Source of the DNA: Paenibacillus sp. FJAT-29882
GTDB taxonomy: Bacteria; Bacillota; Bacilli; Bacillales; DSM-1321
NCBI RefSeq assembly: GCF_001510645.1
Contig: NZ_LMVB01000001.1
Location: forward strand, 2,366,981 to 2,430,980
Length of the DNA stretch: 64,000 nt
Reading direction: 5' to 3'
The position numbers and the translations under genes were made by a program. How positions within the stretch are numbered: the first letter of the stretch is position 1; the number at the start of each line of letters is the position of its first letter. The notes beneath the pieces were generated by a model. That model was not told the origin of the DNA. It did not search any database and worked only from the letters and a program-made list of their open reading frames with translations. Shown piece by piece: positions 1-9,604 of the stretch.

Positions 1-815
1 TGTAAAATAACAGATAGTGTTTCAATGACAAATACCCCGCCGACAATAACCAATAGTAGCTCTAGATTTGTTAACAGTGCGATGGCAGCAACAGCGCCAC
101 CTAATGCCAAAGATCCGGTATCTCCCATAAACACTTTTGCAGGATGGGCATTGAATACAAGGAATCCAAGGACGGCCCCTACTACGGATACAGAAAAAAT
201 CGCGACATCGTATTGTGATTGGTACCAGGCTAACACAGCAAATGCACCAAAAGCAATCGCAGACGTTCCTGAAACAAGTCCGTCCAAGCCATCTGTTAAA
301 TTAACAGCATTTGAAAAACCAACCAACCAGAAAATCACAATGATGATATAAAACCAACCTACATTTAACGCCAAGTCGGTTCCTGGAATAGCAATTTCAG
401 GTACGAAAGCATCTGTCTTGCGATAGATTAGATAAAAAATGACGGATATGATAATTTGTCCAACTAGCTTTTGACGTGATGTCAAGCCCAGATTACGTTT
501 CATTACCACTTTTATAAAATCGTCAAGGAAACCTAAAAGGCCAAAACCAATCATAACTAACAACAATAAATAAATTTCTATAGATGGTTCAGAAAATTTA
601 AATACCATTGTCAATGTTGTAATCGCAACAGCAAGTAAAATGACCAAGCCGCCCATTGTCGGTGTCCCAGATTTTTTCTGATGAGATTTAGGTCCTTCTT
701 CCCGAATGCTTTGTCCAAATTTGAGCCTACGTAAGAAAGGGATAAAAATTGGTGATAGAAGAACTGTAATTAAAAACCCTGTCAATATTGTATAAAAAAT
801 TACTTGTTCTAACAT
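1..815 (-). CDS. mraY: Phospho-MurNAc-pentapeptide transferase MraY (partial, 3' end beyond window)
   Basis: Transfers phospho-MurNAc-pentapeptide from UDP to undecaprenyl phosphate, making lipid I at the inner face of the membrane. Translating the minus strand from the ATG at 815 gives 271 codons without a stop up to the window edge. The protein begins [14 protein letters not shown] and has many membrane helices. The family signatures are visible: GFLDDFIKV with the paired aspartates near residue 100, NLTDGLDGL near residue 175, and [19 protein letters not shown] near residue 230. It lies downstream of murE in the dcw order. The C-terminus is cut only by the window. Identification is secure. 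Confidence 0.95.
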   Translation of the reverse strand, partial: MLEQVIFYTILTGFLITVLLSPIFIPFLRRLKFGQSIREEGPKSHQKKSGTPTMGGLVILLAVAITTLTMVFKFSEPSIEIYLLLLVMIGFGLLGFLDDFIKVVMKRNLGLTSRQKLVGQIIISVIFYLIYRKTDAFVPEIAIPGTDLALNVGWFYIIIVIFWLVGFSNAVNLTDGLDGLVSGTSAIAFGAFAVLAWYQSQYDVAIFSVSVVGAVLGFLVFNAHPAKVFMGDTGSLALGGAVAAIALLTNLELLLVIVGGVFVIETLSVIL

Positions 816-1179
816 GAATCTATTCCCTCATTCCTAATGCAGTATTACAATTTATAAATTCCACTGCCGTTATTTCATCCATTTCATAATATGTTTCAGA
901 TGTTTTATTCAGAATACTTATATTACTTTTCATAATAATCATTTTTCAAAATTCCATCTCTTTCTGTTTTTTATAGTACGTATAATAGAGTGAAACTCAA
1001 TCAGTGTGGGGGGCTTCACCCCCCACCTATGCCTCTTCGATTCCTCTCATCCTTGATATTGCTTGGCTTATGAGTAGAAGTTTTCGCTAGACATCAAAAT
1101 TGGTTGAAATAACATATAGTTATCTAGGTTAAAGGAGATAAATCCCACTCTTTTTCAAGTATACGCAAACTAGCCCTAA
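816..1179. other. Intergenic mraY-murE, degenerate RepA repeat
   Basis: No gene is seen here. From about 985 a diverged RepA copy starts (TAATAGAGTGAAACTCAATC), followed at 1005-1025 by a strong hairpin with eight-base G/C-rich arms (GTGGGGGG, loop CTTCA, CCCCCCAC). A T-rich tract typical of a terminator does not follow, so I treat it as part of the repeat. The right-hand part of the repeat is too diverged to delimit. Confidence 0.5.
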
Positions 1180-2646
1180 TTACTTCCTATTTCGTAAAAT
1201 CGATTCCTTCGCGACCAATCTATCATCGAAGTCAAGCACTTGATCACCTATAATTTGATAAGTTTCATGTCCTTTTCCAGCGATTAATATAACATCTCCA
1301 CTTGTTGCAACAGAGATTGCATAATCTATCGCTTCTTTACGGTCTTGGATAACCTGATAATTCTTCTCATGAACTCCCTTTTCCATATCTCGCAAAATTT
1401 GTGTTGGATTCTCACTTCTAGGATTATCGGAAGTGAAAATAGGGTCTGTCGCCCACTCTGATGCAATTTTCGCCATGATTGGCCGTTTTGTTTTATCACG
1501 ATCCCCACCACAACCCACGACAACAAATATTTTCTTATGTGCAAATTCACGCACTGTTTTCAAGACATTTTCAAGACTGTCTGGCGTATGGGCATAATCG
1601 ACAATTACCGCAAAATCCTGACCTCCCTGGACAAGCTCAAAGCGGCCAGCCACTCCTTGAACAGATTCAAGTGACCGTATAATTGAATCAAGTTTTACTC
1701 CAGCACATAAAGAAGCCCCTATGGCAGCAAGAACATTATAGACGCTAAATTTACCAATTAGCTTTAGGTTCACGGATTGCTCTCTTCCAGCTGTTACTAG
1801 TGTAAATTGAGTTCCACTAGAATGGATTGAAATATTCTTAGCCATAATATCTGCTTCTTGATCAATTCCATATGTAAGAATATGTGCAGCCGTTGCCTTG
1901 ATGAAATCTTCTGTCGCCTCATCATCTGCATTCAACACCGCGTATTTTGGTCGATTATCTAGGTAAGCATTGCCAAGCTGTGAGAAAAACAAGGATTTTG
2001 CAAACTTATATCGTTCCATCGTTCCATGAAAATCAAGATGATCTTGGGTAAGATTCGTAAATACGGCAATATCATAATCACAGCCATGAACCCTTCCAAG
2101 TTCCAATGCATGAGAAGATACTTCCATAATGGCTGTATCCACTTGAACTTGCGTCATCTGATGAAAAATTTGTTGTAACGTAATGCTGTCTGGTGTCGTA
2201 TTTTTTGTGTCAGCTTTTTTGTCGCCAATTTTCGTGTACATCGTTCCGATTAAACCTGTTGCCACATGCTCATCCTGAAAGATTTTTTCAAGCAAATGAC
2301 TCGTTGTTGTCTTGCCATTTGTTCCTGTTATACCAATTAGTTTAAGCTTTTGGGTAGGATGATTGTAAAAGGCATCGGCAACGACTGCCATAGCTCGTTT
2401 GGTATCACGAACGACATACACTGGAACTCCTACATTCATTGGTTTCTCAGCTAAAATAGCGGCTGCACCTAGTTCGACTGCTTTTTCTGCAAAGTCATGG
2501 CCATCCACTGTATAACCTTTCACACAAACAAATAAACTGCCCTCTTTTACTTGTCTTGTATCATGTTCAATGGAGGTTATTTCAGGATTTTCCCCTTCAA
2601 ACAAAGTCAAAGAATGTAAGGTTGAAAGTATCGCTTGAAGTCTCAT
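1180..2646 (-). CDS. murE: UDP-MurNAc-tripeptide synthetase MurE (meso-DAP adding)
   Basis: Cytoplasmic ATP-dependent Mur ligase adding the third stem-peptide residue to UDP-MurNAc-L-Ala-D-Glu. The protein is 488 aa, the usual length. The ATP loop GTNGKTTT is at residues 108-115, followed by the central ligase domain ([12 protein letters not shown]) and the C-terminal domain. DNPRSENP at 407-414 is the motif that in this family selects meso-diaminopimelate over lysine, as expected for a Bacillus wall. The gene lies between spoVD and mraY. A terminator just upstream (2759-2792) separates it from spoVD, so murE must either be read through or have its own promoter in the 170-bp gap. Confidence 0.96.
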   Translation of the reverse strand: MRLQAILSTLHSLTLFEGENPEITSIEHDTRQVKEGSLFVCVKGYTVDGHDFAEKAVELGAAAILAEKPMNVGVPVYVVRDTKRAMAVVADAFYNHPTQKLKLIGITGTNGKTTTSHLLEKIFQDEHVATGLIGTMYTKIGDKKADTKNTTPDSITLQQIFHQMTQVQVDTAIMEVSSHALELGRVHGCDYDIAVFTNLTQDHLDFHGTMERYKFAKSLFFSQLGNAYLDNRPKYAVLNADDEATEDFIKATAAHILTYGIDQEADIMAKNISIHSSGTQFTLVTAGREQSVNLKLIGKFSVYNVLAAIGASLCAGVKLDSIIRSLESVQGVAGRFELVQGGQDFAVIVDYAHTPDSLENVLKTVREFAHKKIFVVVGCGGDRDKTKRPIMAKIASEWATDPIFTSDNPRSENPTQILRDMEKGVHEKNYQVIQDRKEAIDYAISVATSGDVILIAGKGHETYQIIGDQVLDFDDRLVAKESILRNRK

Positions 2647-2758
2647 TTTTCCATTCCTCTCTGCCTATTTAAAGGCATAATTATAATGTAATGCAATCAA
2701 TCTGTCGAGGTTAGGATTAGTCCTTATGTAAAACAGACATGAACAATCCTTTCACTGC

Positions 2759-2792
2759 GTAAAAAAACCGCGGCTGAAATTAACCCAGCCGC
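2759..2792 (-). terminator. Intrinsic terminator after spoVD
   Basis: On the minus strand a 7-bp stem GCGGCTG/CAGCCGC (2770-2792) is followed by GG and a run of seven T. It lies just after the spoVD stop and before murE, inside the dcw cluster. Confidence 0.85.
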
Positions 2793-2819
2793 TTGATTTG
2801 TTTCTTTATTATTCTATAC

Positions 2820-4745
2820 TTATTCTGAACTTTCGCCAAGATAAATTCTAATTGTTGACCCTTCTTTTACTTTCACACCTGCTTCTGGAGATTGTTTTAC
2901 TACCATAGTCCCATCCCCGCTTACATCTAGATTCACTTTGCCGATAAGTTGTGTTTGCAATTCCTTTGCAGTTAATCCTACTACATCCGGTAATTCAACC
3001 ATAACAGGATCGTCCCATTTCGTTTTCTTTTCAATTTGTGTATCACGTGGCTTCACACCCATTGTCCGCAGTGCATCCTCCATAATATTTCCTACGATAG
3101 GTGCAGCTACTACCCCACCAAATTGAACAGTTCCTTTCGGGTTATCGACCGCTACATAAACGACAATTTCAGGATGATCCGCTGGTGCAAAGCCGATGAA
3201 TGAAACGATATAGTTATTCTCTAAATAACGTCCATTCTCCGCTTTTTGCGCAGTACCGGTCTTTCCACCAACACGATATGAATCTACATATGCCCCAGTA
3301 CCACTTCCCTTTGCTACAACAGCCTCCAGTGCCCCACGGATTTTTGCCGAAGTTTCTTCAGAAATAACCTTCCTTTTCGCTTGGGGCGATTTTCGCATGA
3401 TTGTCTCACCTGTTTGTGAATCAACCATTTCTTTAGCGATGTAAGGGGTATATAATGTACCGCCATTTACCGCTGCGGCTACAGCCGCTACCTGTTGAAT
3501 TGGAGTGACTGATACACCTTGTCCAAACGCGGTAGTGGCCTGTTCAAGAGGACCTACCCTATCGATATCGAACAGGATTCCTGTCCCTTCACCTTGAAGG
3601 TCAATCCCTGTCTTTTGCCCAAAACCGAAATCACTAATATATTGAAAAAGTTTGTCTTTCCCAAGCCGCATTCCTAGCTCCACAAAACCGGGGTTACATG
3701 AATTTTGAACGACTTCCATGTACGTCTGCGATCCGTGTCCGCCTCTTTTCCAACAATGAAGCTTTGTTCCCGCCACTTCGATGTATCCTGGATCATAGAA
3801 CGTATCCTTTTCAAGGTCAACCTTCCCTTCCTCCAATGCTGCGGCAAGAGTAATAATCTTGAAAGTTGAACCCGGCTCATAAGAACTCCACACAGGAAGA
3901 TTTCGGTTATAAACTTCACTTCTCACATTTTGAAAGTTGGCAGGATCAAATGTCGGTCTGCTTGACATTGCTAGAATTTCCCCGTTGTTTGGGTTCATTG
4001 CAATGGCAATGATACCATCTGGATTATAAGTCGCTTCAGCAAGATCTAGCTCCCTTTCAATAATCGTTTGAATCCTGTTGTCTATTGTCAATTTCAGATC
4101 ATCACCATTTACGGGTGCACTAAAGTCATCCGCCATATTTTCTAATTTTTTCCCCTTTGCATCGGTGTATAATTTCACATACCCTTTTTCACCGCTTAAT
4201 TCTTTATCATAGGAAAGCTCAATTCCCATTAATCCTTGATTATCAGCTCCGGTGAATCCGAGCACATGGGATAAGTATTCACCAAATGGATAATATCGCT
4301 TCGAATCTTCGGCAATGTATACCCCTTTTAGACCTAGAGCTTTCACTTTTTTTGCTTTTTCATGAGAGATTTTTCTTCCTTCGGGAATTCTTTCGCTCGA
4401 AGTATGTTTTGTAATTAGTTTATATGCTTTTTCTTTGTCCATGTCCAACACGGAAGCAAGTTGTTCTGCTGTCTCAGCAGGATTGACAACCTGCCTTGGA
4501 ATGACATATACCGTCGGAGCCGAGATATTCGTTGCCAATGGGACACCATTCCGATCGAGAATTTGCCCTCGCATGGGTTCAAAAGTAATATTTCTGCTCC
4601 AAGAATCTTCAGCAAGTCCCGTTAATTTCTCTCCAAGATAAAATTGAACAATTCCTAATCGAATAACAATGATCGTAAAGACCGTTAGCCCAATAAGCAA
4701 GAAGATTGCCAACCGTTTTCTTACCGTTACATTTGAAACACGCAC
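2820..4745 (-). CDS. spoVD: Stage V sporulation protein D, class B PBP with PASTA domain
   Basis: Sporulation-specific transpeptidase needed for spore cortex peptidoglycan, anchored in the outer forespore membrane. It has 641 aa: one N-terminal membrane helix (about 13-35), a PBP dimerisation domain (about 50-210), the transpeptidase domain with active-site STFK at 293-296, SCN at 349-351 and KTGT at 495-498, and one C-terminal PASTA domain (about 580-641). It is a close paralogue of the upstream pbpB, but has one PASTA unit instead of two, the usual Bacillus difference. It is flanked by terminators, which fits its separate, sporulation-controlled transcription in B. subtilis (sigma-E there; I did not identify the promoter here). 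Confidence 0.93.
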   Translation of the reverse strand: MRVSNVTVRKRLAIFLLIGLTVFTIIVIRLGIVQFYLGEKLTGLAEDSWSRNITFEPMRGQILDRNGVPLATNISAPTVYVIPRQVVNPAETAEQLASVLDMDKEKAYKLITKHTSSERIPEGRKISHEKAKKVKALGLKGVYIAEDSKRYYPFGEYLSHVLGFTGADNQGLMGIELSYDKELSGEKGYVKLYTDAKGKKLENMADDFSAPVNGDDLKLTIDNRIQTIIERELDLAEATYNPDGIIAIAMNPNNGEILAMSSRPTFDPANFQNVRSEVYNRNLPVWSSYEPGSTFKIITLAAALEEGKVDLEKDTFYDPGYIEVAGTKLHCWKRGGHGSQTYMEVVQNSCNPGFVELGMRLGKDKLFQYISDFGFGQKTGIDLQGEGTGILFDIDRVGPLEQATTAFGQGVSVTPIQQVAAVAAAVNGGTLYTPYIAKEMVDSQTGETIMRKSPQAKRKVISEETSAKIRGALEAVVAKGSGTGAYVDSYRVGGKTGTAQKAENGRYLENNYIVSFIGFAPADHPEIVVYVAVDNPKGTVQFGGVVAAPIVGNIMEDALRTMGVKPRDTQIEKKTKWDDPVMVELPDVVGLTAKELQTQLIGKVNLDVSGDGTMVVKQSPEAGVKVKEGSTIRIYLGESSE

Positions 4746-4850
4746 AAAAAGGCACCTCCATTTTCATCCTGCTTGTACAAGTTATATGTTGTTCAAGAAA
4801 TAACTAGAACAAAATGAAGGTGCTGGATTTAAGAATACTAGTTTTAATAC

Positions 4851-4881
4851 AAAAAACGATTGGTGTTAAAACACCACCAAT
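4851..4881 (-). terminator. Second candidate terminator upstream of spoVD
   Basis: The minus strand shows a palindrome around GGTGTT/AACACC (4862-4875), with outer ATTGGT/ACCAAT pairing, followed by a run of six T (4851-4856). It would terminate transcripts reading through from pbpB. Confidence 0.55.
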
Positions 4882-4884
4882 TAT

Positions 4885-5040
4885 TATGAAGAATATACCA
4901 TTAAGTACGCTACACTCACATAATCACAATGGTGGCGGTGCGGAGCCAGAATTTTGGTTCCTTTCTAAATAAAACCAGTATACCCGATAAATGGTTTGGA
5001 TATATTAGTAAGTTGCGCAGACCTGCCCCATGTCCTTCAT
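4885..5040. repeat. RepD dispersed repeat, copy 1
   Basis: About 155 bp sharing clear similarity with 9250-9400. Both copies contain TAATCACAATGGTGGCGGTG near the left end and end in CCCCATGTCCTTCA. Each copy sits directly beyond a terminator of a minus-strand gene (pbpB here, bshC for copy 2). No ORF is seen inside. The family is not one I can name. Confidence 0.7.
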
Positions 5041-5042
5041 AC

Positions 5043-5075
5043 AAAAAAAGAAAGGATGAGGAAATCCTCATCCTT
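5043..5075 (-). terminator. Intrinsic terminator after pbpB
   Basis: A perfect 10-bp stem AAGGATGAGG/CCTCATCCTT (5052-5075), followed on the minus strand by a C and a run of T (5043-5049). It begins a few bases after the pbpB stop codon. Confidence 0.9.
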
Positions 5076-5080
5076 ACCCT

Positions 5081-7255
5081 TTAATCAACCACTTCGTCTT
5101 CTTTATCTTTAGATTCCATTTCTTCTTGAACAATATCTCCAGGCTTTTTCAAGTTTACGAGGAAATAATCTGCCTCTTTCATAACGGCGCCTACTTTAAA
5201 GTTCTGACTCTCGACATACCCGTTTCCTGCAGCATTTAATTTCAATTTCGCAATATTCGCCAGCTTCATGACGTCTCTTAAAGACCAACCAGTTAAATCT
5301 GGAGCAAGCATAGCTCCTTCCGTTCGGAGGATGATCTTTTCACCTTCTAGTAAAATAGTTCCAGCTTTTGGCGCCTGATTGATAACCGTAGTACCTTTTC
5401 CAATCGTAACGACTTCGTATCCCGATTTTTTAAGATTTTCCACTGCAGACTTCACAGGTCGATCCGTATAATCGCTAATTTTCTCTGAGGTTTGATTCGG
5501 AATATTAGCTGGTTCAATATTTAAATATTGCAGACTGCTTTTCATAACTGGGTTAAAGATTTCGGCTACTGGGTCTGACCCAACCTCACCGGCTTTCAGT
5601 TTTGGTTTTTTTATCGCGACATACACAACCAGTTCCGGATCATCAAGTGGTGCCATTCCTAAAAAAGAAAAAATATAGTTTCCGCCACCTCTCGATATAC
5701 CATCACCTGTGCTAAATTGAGCAGTCCCTGTTTTTCCAGCTACTTCATAGCCATCAATTTTGTATTTTTTTCCTGTCCCATGTTCTGCAGTAAGGACAGT
5801 ACCTAAATACTCACGAACCTTTTTCGCAGTTTCAGCTGATATCGGCTGACCTGCCATAGTTGGATTGGTTTTTTTTATGGTTTCGTTCGTATTTGGATCA
5901 CTCAGCTTTTTAATCACATAAGGTGCCATCATTTTTCCATCATTAGCTATAGCAGACGCCGCTTGAATTTGCTGAATAGCAGTCATCGAAGACGCTTGTC
6001 CAACAGAAGTCATTGCTTTATCACGTTTATATTTGTACTGAATCGTACCAGTTTTTTCAAAAGGTAAATCAATTCCAGTAAGACGATCTAAACCAAACTT
6101 TGTAAGATAATCACGAAGTTTATCTTCTCCAAGGAGGTCCATCGCAATCGTAACAACTCCAACGTTAGAGGAACGTTGAATCCCTTCCAGAAATGACATC
6201 TTTTCCCCGCTAGGCATTCCGCTATGGTCATTAATAGGTTTCGTTCCTTTTATGTTATAACTTCCTGAAACAAAGGTATCATTAGGGTTAAATACACCTT
6301 CCTCAACCGCTGCCGCTAAGGTAAATATCTTCATCGTTGAACCAGGTTCATAAGGCTCCTCGATCGCGAGGTTTCTCCACGTATCTGTCAGTCCTTCTCT
6401 CGTTTTCGGATGAAAGGTCGGCCTTTGACCCATCGCTAAAATTTCACCTGTTTTCGGGTTGGACACGATTCCAATGATTTGTTCTGGGTCATACTTTTCC
6501 TGTACTTTAGACATCGAATCCTCTAAAAAGGTCTGAATCTTTTTATCAATTGTTAAAGAAACATTTGTACCATTCACTGGAGCTATTACATTTTCTTTGC
6601 TATTAGGCAATGAGAAGCCCCATCTATCACCATCAAACGTTAGCTTTCCATCTGTTTCCTTTAATTCTTTATTTAAGAATTTTTCAATCCCCATCTTACC
6701 AATCATTTCATTTGACTTTTCATCTTTTTCAATATAGCCAATTAAATGGGAAGCAAACACTCCATTTGGATAAAAACGTTTATTTTCTCGACTAAATGCA
6801 ATTCCAGGGAGCTTCAATTTCTCAATTTTTGATTTAACCTCGTAGGAAATATCTTTGCCGGCATTTCCGAATTCCACTTGTTTCTTATCTTTTGAAAGTA
6901 GAGCGTATATATCCGCTTCATCCATATCAATTACTTTAGCTAATTCTTTGGCAGTTCGTTTCGGATCAACCACATAATTGGGTTTCATCTTTTCGTCCAA
7001 TACGGCAAATAGAGTGTATGAAGCCGTATCTTCCGCAATGACTTCTCCATTTGTATCTAGAATGCTGCCTCTTTTCGCTTCAAGCACCCGTTGTTTTTCG
7101 TATTTTTTTTCCATTTTTGCTGCTAGAACTTCTCCACCAGCTTGTCCTGTAGCCTCAATATAGAAAAAACGGGCAAGTAACGCAAAAAAGAGCAGCCCGA
7201 ATACTACGAATAAAAACGCTGCTCCAAGCTTCATATTTTTTTGCTTCATTTGCAT
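5081..7255 (-). CDS. pbpB: Penicillin-binding protein 2B, septal transpeptidase
   Basis: Essential division transpeptidase (FtsI class) that cross-links septal peptidoglycan with its SEDS partner FtsW. It has 724 aa: an N-terminal membrane helix (about 9-33), a dimerisation domain (about 55-220), and a transpeptidase domain with the catalytic serine in STMK (306-309), an SSN motif near 365 and KTGTAQ near 510. Two PASTA domains follow the catalytic domain (about 600-710), then an acidic tail rich in Glu/Asp/Lys. Its ATG overlaps the ftsL stop (TAATG), so the two are translationally coupled. An ATG two codons later is an alternative start. Confidence 0.94.
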   Translation of the reverse strand: MQMKQKNMKLGAAFLFVVFGLLFFALLARFFYIEATGQAGGEVLAAKMEKKYEKQRVLEAKRGSILDTNGEVIAEDTASYTLFAVLDEKMKPNYVVDPKRTAKELAKVIDMDEADIYALLSKDKKQVEFGNAGKDISYEVKSKIEKLKLPGIAFSRENKRFYPNGVFASHLIGYIEKDEKSNEMIGKMGIEKFLNKELKETDGKLTFDGDRWGFSLPNSKENVIAPVNGTNVSLTIDKKIQTFLEDSMSKVQEKYDPEQIIGIVSNPKTGEILAMGQRPTFHPKTREGLTDTWRNLAIEEPYEPGSTMKIFTLAAAVEEGVFNPNDTFVSGSYNIKGTKPINDHSGMPSGEKMSFLEGIQRSSNVGVVTIAMDLLGEDKLRDYLTKFGLDRLTGIDLPFEKTGTIQYKYKRDKAMTSVGQASSMTAIQQIQAASAIANDGKMMAPYVIKKLSDPNTNETIKKTNPTMAGQPISAETAKKVREYLGTVLTAEHGTGKKYKIDGYEVAGKTGTAQFSTGDGISRGGGNYIFSFLGMAPLDDPELVVYVAIKKPKLKAGEVGSDPVAEIFNPVMKSSLQYLNIEPANIPNQTSEKISDYTDRPVKSAVENLKKSGYEVVTIGKGTTVINQAPKAGTILLEGEKIILRTEGAMLAPDLTGWSLRDVMKLANIAKLKLNAAGNGYVESQNFKVGAVMKEADYFLVNLKKPGDIVQEEMESKDKEDEVVD

Positions 7256-7608
7256 TATTCCTGCACAACCTTTACATTATTTTCATTAAGCTTTAAACCA
7301 AGGTCGGCTGCTTTTTTCCAAATCCTTTCATATGTGCTTAATTCACTGACTTGTTCTTTTAAATCTACATTCAACCGAGTCTGCTCATCAATAGAATGAT
7401 TTGTCATTTGAATTGATTTATTCGTTTTATAAATCGCTGCCTGATTGGAAATAACTTTGGTCCCTAGAAAAGCAATGGCAAGAGCAAGAGCACAGATTAA
7501 TATCATTTCACCAAAGGAAATTTTCATTTTACGGACAATGACGGTTTGTACAGATCTTTGTTGCTCTTGAATCTGTTGTTCTTGAATTTTTTTCGCAACT
7601 GAGCTCAT
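7255..7608 (-). CDS. ftsL: Cell division protein FtsL
   Basis: Short bitopic divisome protein that works with DivIC to activate septal wall synthesis. The 117-aa protein has a cytoplasmic Gln/Lys-rich N-terminus, one membrane helix (about 30-52) and an extracellular segment with heptad-like spacing (about 55-100), as expected for the FtsL/DivIC coiled coil. The start ATG has AGGGGGAATC upstream. It lies between rsmH and pbpB, the invariant dcw position. Sequence conservation in this family is weak, so the call rests largely on position and topology. Confidence 0.88.
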   Translation of the reverse strand: MSSVAKKIQEQQIQEQQRSVQTVIVRKMKISFGEMILICALALAIAFLGTKVISNQAAIYKTNKSIQMTNHSIDEQTRLNVDLKEQVSELSTYERIWKKAADLGLKLNENNVKVVQE

Positions 7609-7620
7609 TTTGATTCCCCC

Positions 7621-8553
7621 TTATCTTTTTTCAGCGATCCTCAGCTTGGCTGAACGTGAGCGATTATTTTCTTCCAATTCTTCTTGCGATGGTAGAATAG
7701 GTTTTCTTGTGATTAATTTTAGAATGGGTTGAAATTCTTCAGGAATGACAGGTAGACCGTGCGGCATTTCCGGTAAATCACTGTTCTGTTTAAAAACAGA
7801 TTTACAAATACGGTCCTCTAATGAATGAAACGTAATCACAGAAATTCTACCTTCTGGCTTAAGTAATGCTATCGCTTGTTCAAGAGAGTCTTCGAAAACA
7901 CCCAGCTCATCATTTACAGCAATTCGTATCGCCTGGAATACACGTTTGGCCGGATGACCGCCTTTACGTCTTGCAGGAGCTGGTATTCCTTCTTTAATTA
8001 ATTCAACAAGCTCACCGGTGGTTTCAATCGGCTTAATTTCACGAGCTGCCTCTATTTTCCGAGCAATTTGCTTGGAGAACTTCTCTTCACCATATCGAAA
8101 GAAAATTTTCGTTAACTCCTGGAATGTCCAAGTATTTACTACATCATAAGCGGATAATCTTGCACTTTGATCCATTCTCATATCTAGTGGTGCATCATGG
8201 TGGTAGCTAAATCCACGTTCAGGGGTATCAAGTTGCGGAGATGAAACACCCAAATCATATAAAATTCCGTCCACTTCATGAACATCTCTTAGTAAAAGTT
8301 CTTCTGCAATATGTTTGAAATTATTTTGAATTAATATCACTCTATCGCCATATTCTTTCAATTTTTCATGAGCATTCTTGATGGCTGTTTCATCTTGGTC
8401 AAAAGCGTAGAGTTTGCCTTTATCCGAAAGCTGAGATGCTAAATAGGCGCTATGGCCTGCTCCTCCAAGTGTACAATCGACATATATGCCATCTGGCTTA
8501 ATCTGTAATCCATCCACAGTCTCTTTGAGTAGTACGGTAGTGTGTTGAAACAT
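7621..8553 (-). CDS. rsmH: 16S rRNA m4C1402 methyltransferase RsmH (MraW)
   Basis: SAM-dependent N4-methylation of C1402 in the 16S rRNA P site. I place the start at the ATG at 8553 ([16 protein letters not shown], 310 aa) because GGAAGG lies six to eight bases before it. An ATG nine bases earlier would lie on top of that site. SAM-binding residues are in [13 protein letters not shown] (about 28-40). The later signatures [10 protein letters not shown] and [18 protein letters not shown], plus the [10 protein letters not shown] segment, are typical. It sits between mraZ and ftsL. Confidence 0.95.
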   Translation of the reverse strand: MFQHTTVLLKETVDGLQIKPDGIYVDCTLGGAGHSAYLASQLSDKGKLYAFDQDETAIKNAHEKLKEYGDRVILIQNNFKHIAEELLLRDVHEVDGILYDLGVSSPQLDTPERGFSYHHDAPLDMRMDQSARLSAYDVVNTWTFQELTKIFFRYGEEKFSKQIARKIEAAREIKPIETTGELVELIKEGIPAPARRKGGHPAKRVFQAIRIAVNDELGVFEDSLEQAIALLKPEGRISVITFHSLEDRICKSVFKQNSDLPEMPHGLPVIPEEFQPILKLITRKPILPSQEELEENNRSRSAKLRIAEKR

Positions 8554-8595
8554 GTAATACATCCTTCCAATCGATTAGTGATGTAGATTCTTCGT

Positions 8596-9027
8596 TTAAA
8601 TATCGAAGCCTATCATATTCTCGGCTATTTCAGCGAAAGAATCTTCTGATGTTGAAAAATAGTTTTCCCAAATGGTCTTGCTCCAAATCTCAATTCGATT
8701 GGAAACTCCGAGAATAACACATTCTTTTTCTAATTTTCCATATGAAGTAAGTGGTGTGGGAATATTAATTCTTCCTTGTTTATCCAGTTCACATTCAGTC
8801 GCACCAGAAAAGAAGAATCGAGTAAAAGCCCGGGCATCTTTCTTTGTCAATGGCAAGCCCTTCAGCTTATCCTCCAATTGACGCCATTCATCCATCGGGT
8901 AGCCAAACAAGCATTGATCAAGACCGCGAGTCAAAACAAATGATTCCCCGAGATGTTCTCTGAACTTAGACGGAATGATAATACGCCCTTTTGGATCAAT
9001 GCTATGATGATATTCCCCCATGAACAT
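8596..9027 (-). CDS. mraZ: Transcriptional regulator MraZ
   Basis: DNA-binding repressor heading the dcw cluster, a ring-forming protein made of two SpoVT/AbrB-like units. The 143-aa protein starts [15 protein letters not shown]. The two repeated signatures are [14 protein letters not shown] (about 11-24) and [12 protein letters not shown] (about 92-103). An upstream in-frame GTG at 9042 is unlikely because it overlaps the GTGGGGG ribosome binding site. It probably regulates itself through GTGG repeats just upstream (9060-9083). Confidence 0.95.
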   Translation of the reverse strand: MFMGEYHHSIDPKGRIIIPSKFREHLGESFVLTRGLDQCLFGYPMDEWRQLEDKLKGLPLTKKDARAFTRFFFSGATECELDKQGRINIPTPLTSYGKLEKECVILGVSNRIEIWSKTIWENYFSTSEDSFAEIAENMIGFDI

Positions 9028-9059
9028 GCCCACTACCCCCACTTTCTTTTAACAATGTA

Positions 9060-9091
9060 CCACATTCCCCCACTTTTCACCACTTATTATA
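9060..9091 (-). promoter_or_regulatory. mraZ promoter -10 and triple GTGG (MraZ box-like) operator
   Basis: Reading the minus strand, a perfect TATAAT (9091-9086) is followed by three GTGG boxes that start exactly ten bases apart, at 9083, 9073 and 9063. Regularly spaced G-rich direct repeats at the dcw promoter are the known kind of MraZ target. The position just after the -10 suggests autorepression. No convincing -35 is visible. That MraZ binds here is inference. Confidence 0.65.
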
Positions 9092-9249
9092 TAAATTCTG
9101 TACTTAGTAAGTTATCCCTCCTTAAATATCCAGTTTTTTTATAAAGTGAATTTTCTTTACAGCGTATTTTCCCTTCAAATGATCTGACTAATTTGACGAT
9201 AATCCTAACAAAACGAATATGGCGTATAACATCACCATTTACCACGAAG

Positions 9250-9400
9250 GATCCATCCTATAGCACACTACATTCACCTAATCACAATGGTGGCGGTGCG
9301 GAGTCGGATTTGAAATACTTTCTTAATAATGTACGTATATCTGTTAAGCAGATTGGCTATATTATTAAGTCGTGAAGCCCCACCCCATGTCCTTCAAGCA
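9250..9400. repeat. RepD dispersed repeat, copy 2
   Basis: Similar to 4885-5040 along its length, in the same orientation. It shares AATCACAATGGTGGCGGTG near the left end and CCCCATGTCCTTCA at the right end, with a more diverged AT-rich middle. It lies between the mraZ promoter region and the bshC terminator. The rest of the 575-bp gap (9028-9249, 9443-9456) holds only the mraZ control region and AT-rich DNA. Confidence 0.7.
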
Positions 9401-9443
9401 AAAAAATAGAAGACTGGCGCCAAAAAAATCGCCTGTCTTCTTA
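9401..9443 (-). terminator. Intrinsic terminator downstream of bshC
   Basis: The minus-strand hairpin AGAAGACaGGCG / GGCGCCaGTCTTCT encloses a T-rich loop and is followed by a run of seven T. It ends the bshC transcript after reading through the RepB1 element. Confidence 0.75.
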
Positions 9444-9456
9444 TCATGATTCGTTA

Positions 9457-9604
9457 AAGAGGATGTTCAAAAAATCCGGTAAACTCGAGGAATGATAATC
9501 CCTTTCGTCTTGCCAGTATGTACAGTTAATACGTGCGGTCCTTTAGTTGCACTAGAAATAATAAAATTCGACTATCATTTTTTCCGGACTATTGAACACC
9601 TCTT
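9457..9604. repeat. RepB1, MITE-like element with terminal inverted repeats
   Basis: About 148 bp bounded by imperfect inverted repeats: AAGAGGATGTTCAAAAAATC on the left, and the reverse complement AAGAGGTGTTCAATAGTCC from the right. No coding capacity is seen. The same terminal core GTTCAAAAAG occurs at 11331-11525, 36330-36349 and 42843-43018. The right end overlaps the first bases of the bshC stop codon. It is probably a non-autonomous transposable element; no transposase is present in the window. Confidence 0.7.
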
